DNA from: a virus
Direction: 5' to 3' (one strand)
Virus record (IMG/VR): IMGVR_UViG_3300049489_000174
Span: 1-52,429 of that record
DNA length: 52,429 bases
The notes beneath the pieces were generated by a model. That model saw only the letters and a list, made by a program, of their open reading frames with translations, did no database searches and had not been told where the DNA came from. Of this stretch, positions 6,420 to 14,209 are shown piece by piece. Each line of letters opens with the position of its first letter. The first letter of the stretch is position 1. Made by a program: the position numbers and the translations under genes.

Positions 6420-6701
6420 ATGAGTAGCTTCGCTGATTTCAAAGACTTTTATGCTAGGCATAAAGACATCATTGCTAAGTATGAAGCTAAGCGAAGCTAC
6501 GTCGAAACGTTGCTTGAAACAAAAGCAGAATCCGCTGATCCTGTGGAACAAAGTATCTTAGAAACTTGGTTACAAGCTGGTTCTACGTGGCTGCGAGACA
6601 ATGAAGAAGAATACAATAAAGCTACTACAATATCTAAGTTATGTGAGAGTGATGTTAACTCTGTGTTTGAGTTATACGATTCAATCTATTCAACCCAATA
6701 A
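6420..6701 (+). CDS. 93-aa acidic helical protein
   Basis: It starts 16 bases after the preceding stop behind TAGGATAATAC. The product is helical and acidic (DIIAKYEAKRSYVETLLETK, WLRDNEEEYNKATT). No domain is recognised. Membership of the run 6062-8664, with spacings of 0-20 bases, indicates shared transcription. Confidence 0.6.
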   Translation: MSSFADFKDFYARHKDIIAKYEAKRSYVETLLETKAESADPVEQSILETWLQAGSTWLRDNEEEYNKATTISKLCESDVNSVFELYDSIYSTQ

Positions 6702-6713
6702 CGAAAGACAATA

Positions 6714-7010
6714 ATGTCAGATCCTCAATTTACTAATGATTGGTGTAAATTAGAAGGTATTACAATTAAAGAAGATGGAAGCCATGTGTTTACTTTGGCC
6801 TCTACTTTGATCAATAGATATAAGAATTTCAGTAGTGCGCTACATCTGATCTTTGGGCTATCATGGCATAATCATCGTGATTATCTACATCGGTGCAAAG
6901 AACATCTGATGCAAGTGTGGACTAAAGATCAAGTAGCAACGGAAGAATGGTTGCAACAGTTCGTTCAGTATTATATCACAGAAGTCGAACAATACCCACA
7001 GGATGGCTGA
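6714..7010 (+). CDS. 98-aa hypothetical protein
   Basis: ATG 6714 follows CGAAAGACAAT, 12 bases after the upstream stop. The product contains several Trp and His residues (LIFGLSWHNHRDYLHRCKEH) and a C-terminal acidic segment. No recognised family, and the His cluster is not a known metal motif. Confidence 0.6.
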   Translation: MSDPQFTNDWCKLEGITIKEDGSHVFTLASTLINRYKNFSSALHLIFGLSWHNHRDYLHRCKEHLMQVWTKDQVATEEWLQQFVQYYITEVEQYPQDG

Positions 7011-7013
7011 GCC

Positions 7014-7280
7014 ATGGCTAAAACTAAGGCTGATCTAGAGCAAGAGATTGTTGAGAAGGATCGTAGTATTAGAATGTTAAAAGAGCGAATTGATGTATTA
7101 TATCAACGTAAGACTAAGCGCGCTGTATTAGAACTTCATAATGCACGTAAGTACAGTAAACATATTGAGCTTGAATCGGCGAAAGTTTCTGCACTTAATA
7201 GTATTGCAGTGTCTTTAAGCGATATTAACAGTATTTTACGGCAGGCCGCAGAACCTAAGAACAAAGGTAAAAAGTCATGA
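7014..7280 (+). CDS. 88-aa coiled-coil protein
   Basis: It begins three bases after the previous stop. The N-terminal two thirds is a charged helix with regular hydrophobic spacing (DLEQEIVEKDRSIRMLKERI), and the C-terminus is lysine-rich. It overlaps the next start as ATGA (7277-7280). Function unknown. Confidence 0.6.
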   Translation: MAKTKADLEQEIVEKDRSIRMLKERIDVLYQRKTKRAVLELHNARKYSKHIELESAKVSALNSIAVSLSDINSILRQAAEPKNKGKKS

Positions 7281-7450
7281 AACTATCCAAACTAGTAAAG
7301 CAAATTGCAAAGCTAGTCGAGATTCCAGAAGATGACATTGATCCTGACCTAATTTTTGAAGCGTTGCCCGCTGGTACAGTGGAAGACGATAGTGATGTTG
7401 ACCTAGAAGATGACAACACATTCGATCCACCCGAGATTGCAGACGAGTAA
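7277..7450 (+). CDS. 57-aa acidic protein
   Basis: The frame from ATG 7277 overlaps both neighbours by single-codon couplings (ATGA at 7277 and TAATG ending at 7452). The first 15 residues are basic-hydrophobic (MKLSKLVKQIAKLVE). The rest is extremely acidic (VEDDSDVDLEDDNTFD). Small acidic phage proteins sometimes mimic DNA or inhibit host factors. That is only a possibility here. Confidence 0.55.
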   Translation: MKLSKLVKQIAKLVEIPEDDIDPDLIFEALPAGTVEDDSDVDLEDDNTFDPPEIADE

Positions 7451-7965
7451 TGCCTATCAAGCGCTATAACAATATTACTGGTGAATGGGAAGAAATATCA
7501 CAATATCAATTCCGATTGATCAAACTTATAGCGCAAGGCGTCATTGATACTGGTCATTATCAAACTGTAAGGAATGGTAATGACCAGTTGTTAATGGAAA
7601 CCTTCTGCGACCCGTTGAACCTTTGTATCTTAGAAGGCCCAGAATCAACGATACGCTACATGTTCGATCTATGGGATGAAGATTGTAAGCCAGTAGTAAA
7701 CTTCCTAGTTAAAATATATAAGTCATGGCCTTCTGATCTAGGAGCAGAGAACATAGAGGCATGGCGAGACTTTATACTAGACTCCTACGATCTTCAAGAA
7801 GTATACGAAAGATTCCAGCTGATAAGTGACACTGGAAGTAAGTTAAAGAAACTACTAAAGCAGAAAATAAAGTATGCGACCAGACTTAGCAGACAGCTTG
7901 AGAAGATTAAATCTAATCGTAAAAAGTGGCGACAGAGCCGACGAGAACTTACTGGTGGCCGCTAA
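7450..7965 (+). CDS. 171-aa hypothetical protein with basic C-terminus
   Basis: It starts in a TAATG overlap. The body looks globular and mixed alpha/beta, with Trp and Cys residues (YQFRLIKLIAQGVIDTGHYQ, ESTIRYMFDLWDEDCKPVVN). The last 45 residues are a strongly basic helix (KSNRKKWRQSRRELTGGR). Nucleic-acid contact through the tail is plausible. No family recognised. Confidence 0.6.
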   Translation: MPIKRYNNITGEWEEISQYQFRLIKLIAQGVIDTGHYQTVRNGNDQLLMETFCDPLNLCILEGPESTIRYMFDLWDEDCKPVVNFLVKIYKSWPSDLGAENIEAWRDFILDSYDLQEVYERFQLISDTGSKLKKLLKQKIKYATRLSRQLEKIKSNRKKWRQSRRELTGGR

Positions 7966-8257
7966 GTGCATAATGGCACTGATAACTGCACCTGCTGTAG
8001 TATTACAATCATATACCTCACTGAACGAAACGCATTACATGCATGAGTGCTTTATCTCTGAGATTATATGGGAATACTATGGTATAGGTAGGCGATACAA
8101 TCCTTTTGCTTGGCATCTAATGAAGACTATTAAACAGTATGACAAGAAACAATTTGCTGATGTAGGATTCAACAAAGAGTTTATATCAGTGTATTGTAAT
8201 ATGATAGATACAGTAAACACCTTAGCAACCACAGAAACACAAATAGCACTTATATGA
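7874..8257 (+). CDS. 127-aa hypothetical protein
   Basis: From ATG 7874 it overlaps the preceding gene by 92 bases in another frame. The N-terminus (MRPDLADSLRRLNLIVKSGD) reads as a natural amphipathic helix, so this start is kept, although ATG 7974 would remove the overlap. The remainder is helical with aromatic residues. It overlaps the nuclease gene start as ATGA. Function unknown. Confidence 0.5.
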   Translation: MRPDLADSLRRLNLIVKSGDRADENLLVAAKCIMALITAPAVVLQSYTSLNETHYMHECFISEIIWEYYGIGRRYNPFAWHLMKTIKQYDKKQFADVGFNKEFISVYCNMIDTVNTLATTETQIALI

Positions 8258-8664
8258 GCCGACCAAACGAAGTATTAGAGTCTAACTTTAGCAAGAAGTT
8301 TAGGCAGACTCTAGAAGCATATGGATGCTATGCGCCTTGCATATCAGGTGGTATGTTCACTGCTGGGCAGCCAGATACTACTGTAGTAACTAGGCAAGGT
8401 GCTGTGTTATTCGTAGAGTTTAAGATATGGCGTATGACAGGACCACCACAGAATAAGCAAGCAGTAGAAAACCTACTGAAAGGACCACAGATAGCAGTAA
8501 TTAAGCACCGGCTGTGGAAGTATGGAGCAACCTGTGTTATAGTAGCACAGTTACATAACAATATAGATAAGTGTGCTTATACAGATGGCACTTACTTTGA
8601 TGTAGTAGAGTGGAAAACTTTAGCTAAGTCGTTAAGTGAATTGAAGCCAGCACCGATAGTATAA
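8254..8664 (+). CDS. VRR-NUC-type nuclease
   Basis: The 136-aa product has the compact PD-(D/E)xK arrangement of VRR-NUC nucleases. An N-terminal helix contains Glu9, then GQPDTTVV supplies the Asp at about residue 41, and VLFVEFKI supplies the E-x-K pair about 16 residues later. A conserved Gln/Leu helix follows. Phage VRR-NUC proteins are structure-specific nucleases acting on branched DNA and are often encoded beside an SNF2-like helicase, as here. It is translationally coupled to the upstream gene. Confidence 0.8.
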   Translation: MSRPNEVLESNFSKKFRQTLEAYGCYAPCISGGMFTAGQPDTTVVTRQGAVLFVEFKIWRMTGPPQNKQAVENLLKGPQIAVIKHRLWKYGATCVIVAQLHNNIDKCAYTDGTYFDVVEWKTLAKSLSELKPAPIV

Positions 8665-8692
8665 CAGATATACCTAACAAGAAAGAAACAAT

Positions 8693-10516
8693 ATGTTCTC
8701 CGTAGATATGTTCAGTGCTACTGAGCTTATTTTAGTTCCAGATGCTTACGATCCTGTTGAGCATTCAAAGTTTCAAGGCTTTACAGAACGTAAGTGGGCT
8801 AATAATTCTGACTACAAAGGTTGGATTGTACCTTGCAATCCTAAGTCAGTAGAATATCTGAATAGCGTATGGCGTGAGAATGCTGACTTCACTCTAAGTG
8901 AATCAGCACGCATGATGATTATGTTTGAGACATTGACTAATAAGGTCAATGCTAAGAAAAGTATCAAGCGTTGGGAGTATTTATTTGATGATAAGATTAC
9001 TGATTTCTGCTACCCGTCGAACCGTCGGCCCTTTGACCATCAACGTGTAGCAGTAGAAGCAATGTATGGTGCTGAGTATTTCGGACTACTCATGGAAATG
9101 GGTACAGGAAAGACAAAGTGCATTGTAGATGAGTTAAAGCTATATCAAATTAAGATGAATGAGCAGAAAGAGATGTTACGCTGTATCATTGGTTGCCCTA
9201 AAGCACTAATGGTAAACTGGAAGCGCGAACTAGAATCAGAACTCAATACCTGTGGCGACTGTGTAATTGAGATTCTTAACAAGGGTGATTTCAAAGCTAT
9301 TGAGCAAGTATACTCATGCATGAAGTCTAAAGCATCTACAAAGGTGCTAATCGTATCTTATGACTCCTTTGCCACCCTTCTCAAAATCTTGCTTGCTTTC
9401 AAGCCGGTTTATCTATGCTGCGATGAGTCTCATTATCTTAAGAATGGAGAATCGCAGCGATGGAGGGCCGTTAATGAAGTTGCTAAGAATACTTCGATAC
9501 GACGGATTCTTACAGGTACACCAGTCTCTAATAATATTCTGGACGTATTCTCACAATTCCAACTGTTACGTCCCGGTTGTCTTGGATTTAACACATATAA
9601 TGCCTTCAAGAGAGAGTATGCAGAAGTAGAATCTACTGGACAATTCGAGAAGATTACAGGGTTTAAGAACGTCGAACGCTTAAAAGAGAATATGGCTGCT
9701 ATCTCTTTTATCGTTAAGAAAGATCGTTGCTTAGACCTTCCAGCTAAGATGTATGAAACAGTAGCTATTGAGATGCCTGCTAATGTTCGCGATATTTATG
9801 AAGAATTTTCTAATAACTTCTATGTTGCTCTAGCTGGCACAGATCAGGAAGTTACTACTGAATACATCATTGTTCAGATGTTAAAGCTGTGCCAGATTTG
9901 CTCTGGATACGTCGTATCGCAGGATATGAATACCACAGAAACCACAATTGACGCCGATGGTAATATCGTTCCTAAGGTTATCACTAATCTAACAGAGATT
10001 CCTGGTGGTGATTACAAGCTAGAACAGATGCTTGATGATATTGAAGAAGCTGTGCCAGAGGGTAAAGTTATTGTATGGGCTAGATTTAATCATGATATTC
10101 TACGTATCGTCGAGCGTTTGAAAGCTAGAGGTATTCGTGGCTGCCCTTTCTACGGTGCGACGTCTGGTAAAGAACGTCAACAATACATTGATGACTTTAA
10201 TGGTGAATCTGATCTAGATGTATTCGTAGCTAACGCTGGTGCTGGTGGCGTAGGTCTAACACTACTAGGCCCAGCCAGTAAAACAGTTAAGACTGTTTAT
10301 TACTACAATAATGATTTCAGCTACGGCAAGCGCAATCAATCAGAGGACCGTTGCCATCGTATTGGCTTAAAGAATCCTATTCTGTATAAAGATTACTGTT
10401 ACGCTAATAGCATTGAAGAATACATTGCTACGAAGTTACAGCAAAAGAAAGACCTATCTGATGCTGTTAAGAATGTAGGCGAGATTAAAGAACTACTCCT
10501 AGCCAATCGAGGATAA
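8693..10516 (+). CDS. SNF2-type superfamily 2 helicase
   Basis: The 607-aa protein has the SF2 motifs in order: motif I MGTGKT (residues 136-141), motif II DESH (244-247), motif III LTGTP (273-277), and in the C-terminal lobe the motif VI region QSEDRCHRIG near residue 560. The N-terminal 110 residues are a phage-specific extension with no recognised fold. Enzymes of this type use ATP to move along double-stranded or branched DNA. With the neighbouring VRR-NUC protein it probably forms a helicase-nuclease pair for replication or recombination intermediates. AGAAAGAAAC precedes ATG 8693. Confidence 0.9.
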   Translation: MFSVDMFSATELILVPDAYDPVEHSKFQGFTERKWANNSDYKGWIVPCNPKSVEYLNSVWRENADFTLSESARMMIMFETLTNKVNAKKSIKRWEYLFDDKITDFCYPSNRRPFDHQRVAVEAMYGAEYFGLLMEMGTGKTKCIVDELKLYQIKMNEQKEMLRCIIGCPKALMVNWKRELESELNTCGDCVIEILNKGDFKAIEQVYSCMKSKASTKVLIVSYDSFATLLKILLAFKPVYLCCDESHYLKNGESQRWRAVNEVAKNTSIRRILTGTPVSNNILDVFSQFQLLRPGCLGFNTYNAFKREYAEVESTGQFEKITGFKNVERLKENMAAISFIVKKDRCLDLPAKMYETVAIEMPANVRDIYEEFSNNFYVALAGTDQEVTTEYIIVQMLKLCQICSGYVVSQDMNTTETTIDADGNIVPKVITNLTEIPGGDYKLEQMLDDIEEAVPEGKVIVWARFNHDILRIVERLKARGIRGCPFYGATSGKERQQYIDDFNGESDLDVFVANAGAGGVGLTLLGPASKTVKTVYYYNNDFSYGKRNQSEDRCHRIGLKNPILYKDYCYANSIEEYIATKLQQKKDLSDAVKNVGEIKELLLANRG

Positions 10517-10520
10517 TAAC

Positions 10521-10754
10521 ATGAGCAAACGAATCTTAGGTATCGAAGTATCTTCCATCTACAAAGATGTTGCTGCTGGACTAGCTCATATGGATAATAC
10601 AGAGCAAGCCGAGTTCTTCGGTATATTTGCCGATGAACTTAAAGATGCTTGTGGAACTACCTATCATACAGAGGTGCAGATGCTCGATGTAGCTAAGGAA
10701 ATGACTTTAGAACAACTGGATGTATTTAAGATTCTTAATAGCGAAAGGCAATAA
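10521..10754 (+). CDS. 77-aa acidic hypothetical protein
   Basis: The gene lies between helicase and dCTP deaminase genes, four bases after the helicase stop, and its TAA is adjacent to the next ATG. The product is helical and acidic (DNTEQAEFFGIFADELKDAC). Its fixed place suggests a role with the replication genes. No family recognised. Confidence 0.6.
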   Translation: MSKRILGIEVSSIYKDVAAGLAHMDNTEQAEFFGIFADELKDACGTTYHTEVQMLDVAKEMTLEQLDVFKILNSERQ

Positions 10755-11327
10755 ATGCTAAACAGTAATGACATATTAAAGAAGTTAGAATGTGGCGGTA
10801 TCAAAGCGTACTACAAGAATACACCTGTAAGTAAGGATTTTCTTACAATCAATCCTAACAGTGTTGATGTTACTTTAGGTGCTAGTGTACTACGTATTGA
10901 TCCTAGTGTCGAAGTTATTGATGTATTAGATAATACTTCGTTACGATGGTACGAAGATATTATTCGTCCAGAGGGTATGCTTATTATGCCAGATGAGTTT
11001 CTGCTTGCTACAGTAAATGAAAGATTTTCTTGTGGTAATGCTATTACTCAAATGTACGAAGGTCGCAGTACCATCGCTCGTATAGGCTTATTCACACATA
11101 TATGTGCTGGATTTGGTGACATTGGTTTCGACGGAAATTTTACACTAGAGTTAAAGAATGTAAGTAACAAACCAATTAAGGTATATCCTGATATTCGTAT
11201 TGGACAAGTAGCATTTATAGAGACTAAGAGTTTTCTATCTAATGAAGAATTATATCTTGGTGCTTATCGTCATCAGTATGATCGACCATTGCCACCTGTT
11301 CTAGGTGAAGATCGGATGTTCCAATGA
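10755..11327 (+). CDS. dCTP deaminase/dUTPase-family enzyme
   Basis: The 190-aa protein shows the trimeric dUTPase-fold motifs in dCTP-deaminase style: INPNSVDVTLG (residues 32-42), YEGRSTIARIGL (101-112), then HICAGFGDIGFDGNFTLEL (115-133), with the likely catalytic Glu at 132. The family converts dCTP to dUTP, or directly to dUMP, feeding thymidylate synthesis. That matches ThyX and the dNMP kinase encoded downstream. Deaminase-only and bifunctional forms cannot be told apart by eye. It starts directly at the upstream stop and ends in an ATGA overlap. Confidence 0.85.
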   Translation: MLNSNDILKKLECGGIKAYYKNTPVSKDFLTINPNSVDVTLGASVLRIDPSVEVIDVLDNTSLRWYEDIIRPEGMLIMPDEFLLATVNERFSCGNAITQMYEGRSTIARIGLFTHICAGFGDIGFDGNFTLELKNVSNKPIKVYPDIRIGQVAFIETKSFLSNEELYLGAYRHQYDRPLPPVLGEDRMFQ

Positions 11328-11434
11328 GTAAATCATGGCTTGATCGTCAAATAGAAAAGCTGCCTCCTGAAAAGCAAAAGAAAGTACACCAGTTATCTAA
11401 GAAGATAATTAAAAATAATAAGGATAAGAAATGA
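11324..11434 (+). CDS. 36-aa very basic peptide
   Basis: It is coupled at both ends by ATGA overlaps (11324-11327 and 11431-11434), which is good evidence of translation despite its size. The sequence is dominated by Lys and Gln (PPEKQKKVHQLSKKIIKNNK). No function assigned. Confidence 0.55.
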   Translation: MSKSWLDRQIEKLPPEKQKKVHQLSKKIIKNNKDKK

Positions 11435-11754
11435 GTAAAGTTATTATTCTTGTAAATAAACATAATGAAGACTACTCTGCACTAAAGGAGTTCGGAGAAA
11501 TAGAGTTTGCTTATCAATCAGTGAATAAAGCATATGATAACTACGATGACTTTATTGACCGACTGACTAAGTTGTTTGAAGAAACTACTTATGATGATAA
11601 AGTTGTTTTGAATGGGCCAGCTTGGTTGATTGGATTTGCTAGTTATTTGTGGCTAACACGAAACTTACCTGCGATCGTCGGTTCTGCTACAGGTATTATT
11701 CATTTTAACTCTAACAAGGCTAAGTATTATGAAGTACAAGCCTCTAACATTTAA
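11431..11754 (+). CDS. 107-aa alpha/beta hypothetical protein
   Basis: The N-terminus is a beta strand (KVIILVNKH) typical of a Rossmann-like beginning. A central hydrophobic segment follows (VVLNGPAWLIGFASYLWLTR) and then GIIHFNSNKAKYYEV. The pattern suggests a small sensor or nucleotide-binding fold. No catalytic motif is visible and no family is claimed. It is coupled to the upstream peptide by ATGA. Confidence 0.6.
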   Translation: MSKVIILVNKHNEDYSALKEFGEIEFAYQSVNKAYDNYDDFIDRLTKLFEETTYDDKVVLNGPAWLIGFASYLWLTRNLPAIVGSATGIIHFNSNKAKYYEVQASNI

Positions 11755-11763
11755 AACTAAGTC

Positions 11764-12093
11764 ATGACACAAATAGATGTACTATTCTGGTTTACAGGTA
11801 TCATGATATGGGTTACCATATCAGTTGTGCTAGCTACAATAGTAGTTGTGGTTAGCACATACATAGTAGTTACAGCTAGGCAAAGGGTTAAGAACTGGTG
11901 TATGATTAGATATATAATGAAGTATGATATAAGTCTTGACGACATGGATGATATTAGGAACGCTTGTGATTATGCTAGTTACAAACATGGAAAGCCATTT
12001 AAGGATAAGAAGGATTGCTATGATTGGATTTTATGTGTAGCAGAGAACTTCAAACATAGAAAATCATTAGATAATAACAAGGAAACACCATGA
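11764..12093 (+). CDS. 109-aa N-terminally anchored membrane protein
   Basis: Residues about 6-37 are a long hydrophobic region (LFWFTGIMIWVTISVVLATI and on), enough for one long or two short membrane spans. A cytoplasmic, charged C-terminal domain follows with several Cys and Asp residues (CDYASYKHGKPFKDKKDCYDW). It overlaps the next start by four bases. Function unknown. Confidence 0.6.
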   Translation: MTQIDVLFWFTGIMIWVTISVVLATIVVVVSTYIVVTARQRVKNWCMIRYIMKYDISLDDMDDIRNACDYASYKHGKPFKDKKDCYDWILCVAENFKHRKSLDNNKETP

Positions 12094-12602
12094 ACCTAAC
12101 ATCAAAACAAGTAGAAGAAGCAACAGTAGAAAAATGTAATGCTTTAGAGAAGATCATTAATGATTTATCTGAAACCATCGACCCGTTGGTATTTGGTACT
12201 GGTCAAGCAGACCTAGATGTACAACTACGCCTATACATTACAATGGATTTCCTATTAGATACTTGCTCAAGGCTAACTAAGATTTGTAATACTAATCAGC
12301 CTATTGTTGCTGAACGCGCACAGAAGTTAATGGTTGAGCGTGACATGGATAGTATTGAAATGTTCGGTAAGAAGTTTTCACCTGATACAAAGACATATGT
12401 ATCAGTGAACGCTGCTAATAAGCCAGGAATTATTGCATGGTTACAGAAGCAAGAGTCTGGTAAAGAGCTAGTTAAACTAGACTTCAATGCTAAGTCCTTT
12501 GAATCTTATATAAAGAAAGAGATTCTGGATAAAGGTGCAGAAGTACCAGAAGGTGTGTCATGCTTCGATAAACCAATACTCACTGTTAGAAAGTCTCGGT
12601 GA
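12090..12602 (+). CDS. 170-aa conserved-looking phage protein
   Basis: The N-terminal 85 residues are helical, and a distinct C-terminal domain begins around FGKKFSPDTKTYVSVNAANK and ends GVSCFDKPILTVRKSR. The C-terminal block looks like a family I have seen encoded near phage replication and ssDNA-binding genes. Its biochemical role is not known to me. AAGGAAACACC precedes ATG 12090. Confidence 0.6.
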   Translation: MNLTSKQVEEATVEKCNALEKIINDLSETIDPLVFGTGQADLDVQLRLYITMDFLLDTCSRLTKICNTNQPIVAERAQKLMVERDMDSIEMFGKKFSPDTKTYVSVNAANKPGIIAWLQKQESGKELVKLDFNAKSFESYIKKEILDKGAEVPEGVSCFDKPILTVRKSR

Positions 12603-12605
12603 TGT

Positions 12606-12797
12606 ATGGGTTGCGATTGTATTAAGAGTACAATCACACAGATAAACAAAGGAAACCTTGATGAAGTAACAAAGAAAGCAAAGATGAAAACAGTATGCCC
12701 TAGGTGTACTAGTAACATGACGATCAATCACAACAAAGGAACCGTCGAATGCTTGAGTCCAACGTGTGGTTATTCCATTCCATTATCGCAGTGGTAA
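12606..12797 (+). CDS. 63-aa zinc-ribbon protein
   Basis: Two CxxC-like knuckles, CPRC and CLSPTC, are separated by about 15 residues near positions 36-54. They form a probable four-cysteine zinc ribbon, and CDC near the N-terminus adds further Cys. Zinc ribbons of this size usually bind nucleic acid or protein partners. Its last 49 bases overlap the start of the next gene. Confidence 0.6.
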   Translation: MGCDCIKSTITQINKGNLDEVTKKAKMKTVCPRCTSNMTINHNKGTVECLSPTCGYSIPLSQW

Positions 12798-13039
12798 TAC
12801 TAGTGCTTGCTGGCAAATCACTTACAGGATACTTAACTAGTAGTGATCTATTAGAGAAACTTCGATTGAAGTATCCTATCTTTCATCAGAAGCCTTTCTC
12901 TTGTGCATACTGTATGAGTTTTTGGGTATCAGCATTAATGGGATTATTCTGGTGCTACTTCTTTGGATACTATAATCCTATTGTATTTATGTGCATATGG
13001 TTTGCTATTCATAGAATGATTATGCAAGCGTACTGGTAA
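12749..13039 (+). CDS. 96-aa membrane protein with CxxC
   Basis: There are three hydrophobic segments, at about residues 7-27, 58-73 and 76-92. The motif FSCAYCMSFWVSALMG lies just before the second segment. This cysteine-pair-plus-Trp pattern resembles the DUF1360-like membrane family of unknown role. The 49-base overlap with the zinc-ribbon gene is accepted because the hydrophobic N-terminal segment begins within it. A promoter lies 9 bases after the stop. Confidence 0.55.
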   Translation: MLESNVWLFHSIIAVVILVLAGKSLTGYLTSSDLLEKLRLKYPIFHQKPFSCAYCMSFWVSALMGLFWCYFFGYYNPIVFMCIWFAIHRMIMQAYW

Positions 13040-13047
13040 AGTTTTTC

Positions 13048-13075
13048 TTGACTTTTAGATAAAGTATGGTATAAT
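13048..13075 (+). promoter_or_regulatory. strong sigma70-type promoter
   Basis: TTGACT (13048-13053), a 16-bp spacer starting TTT and containing ATAAAG, and a perfect TATAAT (13070-13075) preceded by GG. It matches the promoters at 6017 and 46395 almost base for base in the conserved positions. It drives the SSB-like gene at 13149. Confidence 0.85.
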
Positions 13076-13081
13076 GAAAAT

Positions 13082-13148
13082 CCATGCCTCAAACGGGCAT
13101 GCAACCCCGTTACTTCTAGGCAAGTAACACAACGAACGAAAGAATCCA
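13082..13148 (+). promoter_or_regulatory. structured 5' leader of the SSB-like gene
   Basis: The leader of about 67 nt holds two hairpins, CATGCC/GGCATG (13083-13101) and GTTACTT/AAGTAAC (13110-13129). A competing pairing, AACGGG with CCCGTT, joins the loop of the first to the base of the second. The two conformations are mutually exclusive or could form a pseudoknot, a layout suited to translational feedback. CGAAAGAATCCA precedes the ATG. Confidence 0.45.
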
Positions 13149-13907
13149 ATGAGTAACGAACTATCTATCTACAACGGAGCCGAAGATTTCGCTGACATGC
13201 GCCAGAGTGATATTCTCACTCCACGCATTAAGCTCATGCAATTCACATCACAAGAAGTTAAAACACGTAAGCGTAATGCTGGCGAGTTCGTATCACAAGT
13301 CGATAACGGTGTATTAATTCCAGCTGATAAGTCTAGCTTAGTAGTTCCACTAATGTTCTGGCTACAGTGGATTGAATGGAACCCTGATCGTGCAGCACCA
13401 AAGGATAAGTTAATTTTGGATCAATCAACTGACCCACGCGGAGCTTTGGCTAAGCGTGCAGAATCATTTGAGAAGATACAAACTAAGAACGGTCCTAAGC
13501 TGGCAGTAACAGAGAACTATAATTTCCTTCTAGCACTACCAGAGATCAGTGGTAACTACACTGATATTTATATTTATAGCTTTGCTCGTAGCTCGCATAA
13601 GATTGGTAAGACTTGGCTTAACCGTATGCAGCGTATTCGTCATGGTGGTAATATTGCGCCTATCTGGATGCATGCATGGCCTCTGTCATCTAAGGTAGAG
13701 AAGAAAGAGAATGACGAATACTGCGTTCCTGTGATCGGTGATGCACAACAGATTCCACAGGATTCATGGGATCAGTTGAATGAGTTGTCTAAGCAATTGA
13801 AATCACGTAAGGCAGAGATGGCTGCCCGTGCTGCTGCATCAGAAACTAGTGAACATGCAGAAGGTGAAGGTAATCAAGCTAAGACTGGCGAGCAACCGCC
13901 GTTTTGA
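13149..13907 (+). CDS. probable single-stranded DNA-binding protein
   Basis: The 252-aa product has a compact N-terminal beta-rich domain (residues about 20-200, with aromatic-rich stretches such as LVVPLMFWLQWIEWNP and DIYIYSFARSSHKIGKTW). A disordered acidic region follows, ending GEQPPF. That hydrophobic tip after an acidic tail is the hallmark by which SSB proteins recruit partners. Its own strong promoter, a structured leader and its position among replication genes agree. The OB fold itself cannot be proved from sequence by eye. Alternative: another abundant replication accessory protein. Confidence 0.6.
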   Translation: MSNELSIYNGAEDFADMRQSDILTPRIKLMQFTSQEVKTRKRNAGEFVSQVDNGVLIPADKSSLVVPLMFWLQWIEWNPDRAAPKDKLILDQSTDPRGALAKRAESFEKIQTKNGPKLAVTENYNFLLALPEISGNYTDIYIYSFARSSHKIGKTWLNRMQRIRHGGNIAPIWMHAWPLSSKVEKKENDEYCVPVIGDAQQIPQDSWDQLNELSKQLKSRKAEMAARAAASETSEHAEGEGNQAKTGEQPPF

Positions 13908-14117
13908 TGATAACTATTCTTTAGTTATAATTGATGATGTGTGAGCCTCTAGTAAGCTAGTGATAATCATTCACAGCAATGTAATAACACTAAAGAGCAA
14001 CCACACCTTGGCAGTAACTAACTAGACGTAGGAAGTTACTATTAACGATAAATAATTGCTATGGCTATTCTAGTTTGCCGGGTCCTAGAATTAAAATATA
14101 TAATACCCGGCACATAT
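13908..14117 (+). other. intergenic region with hairpins and a possible tRNA promoter
   Basis: No gene is seen. ATAACTA/TAGTTAT just after 13907 may end the SSB transcript. TTGCCG (14075-14080) and TATAAT (14099-14104), with an 18-bp spacer, could start a transcript covering the tRNA and thyX. A CCGGGT/ACCCGG inverted repeat (14078-14083 and 14105-14110) brackets this -10 box. Confidence 0.4.
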
Positions 14118-14190
14118 CCACCTGTAGCTCAGCGGTTAGAGCAGCGGCCTTATAAGCCGTTGGTCGATGGTTCGATTCCATCCAGGTGGA
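14118..14190 (+). tRNA. tRNA-Ile(UAU)
   Basis: A full 73-nt cloverleaf folds: acceptor CCACCTG with CAGGTGG, D stem GCTC/GAGC, anticodon stem GCGGC/GCCGT, T stem GATGG/CCATC with TTCGATT loop, and discriminator A. The anticodon at 14151-14153 is TAT, which reads the isoleucine codon ATA. CCA is not encoded. An alternative identity, a CAU anticodon modified to read ATA, does not apply because position 34 is T. ATA codons are frequent in this AT-rich genome, so the tRNA would relieve a codon that is rare in many hosts. Confidence 0.95.
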
Positions 14191-14209
14191 CTCCACCCTA
14201 GGAAACAAA

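Noticed and set aside
9360-9629. An 89-codon frame within the helicase gene
   Set aside because: It lies wholly inside the SNF2 helicase reading frame, which carries all expected motifs.
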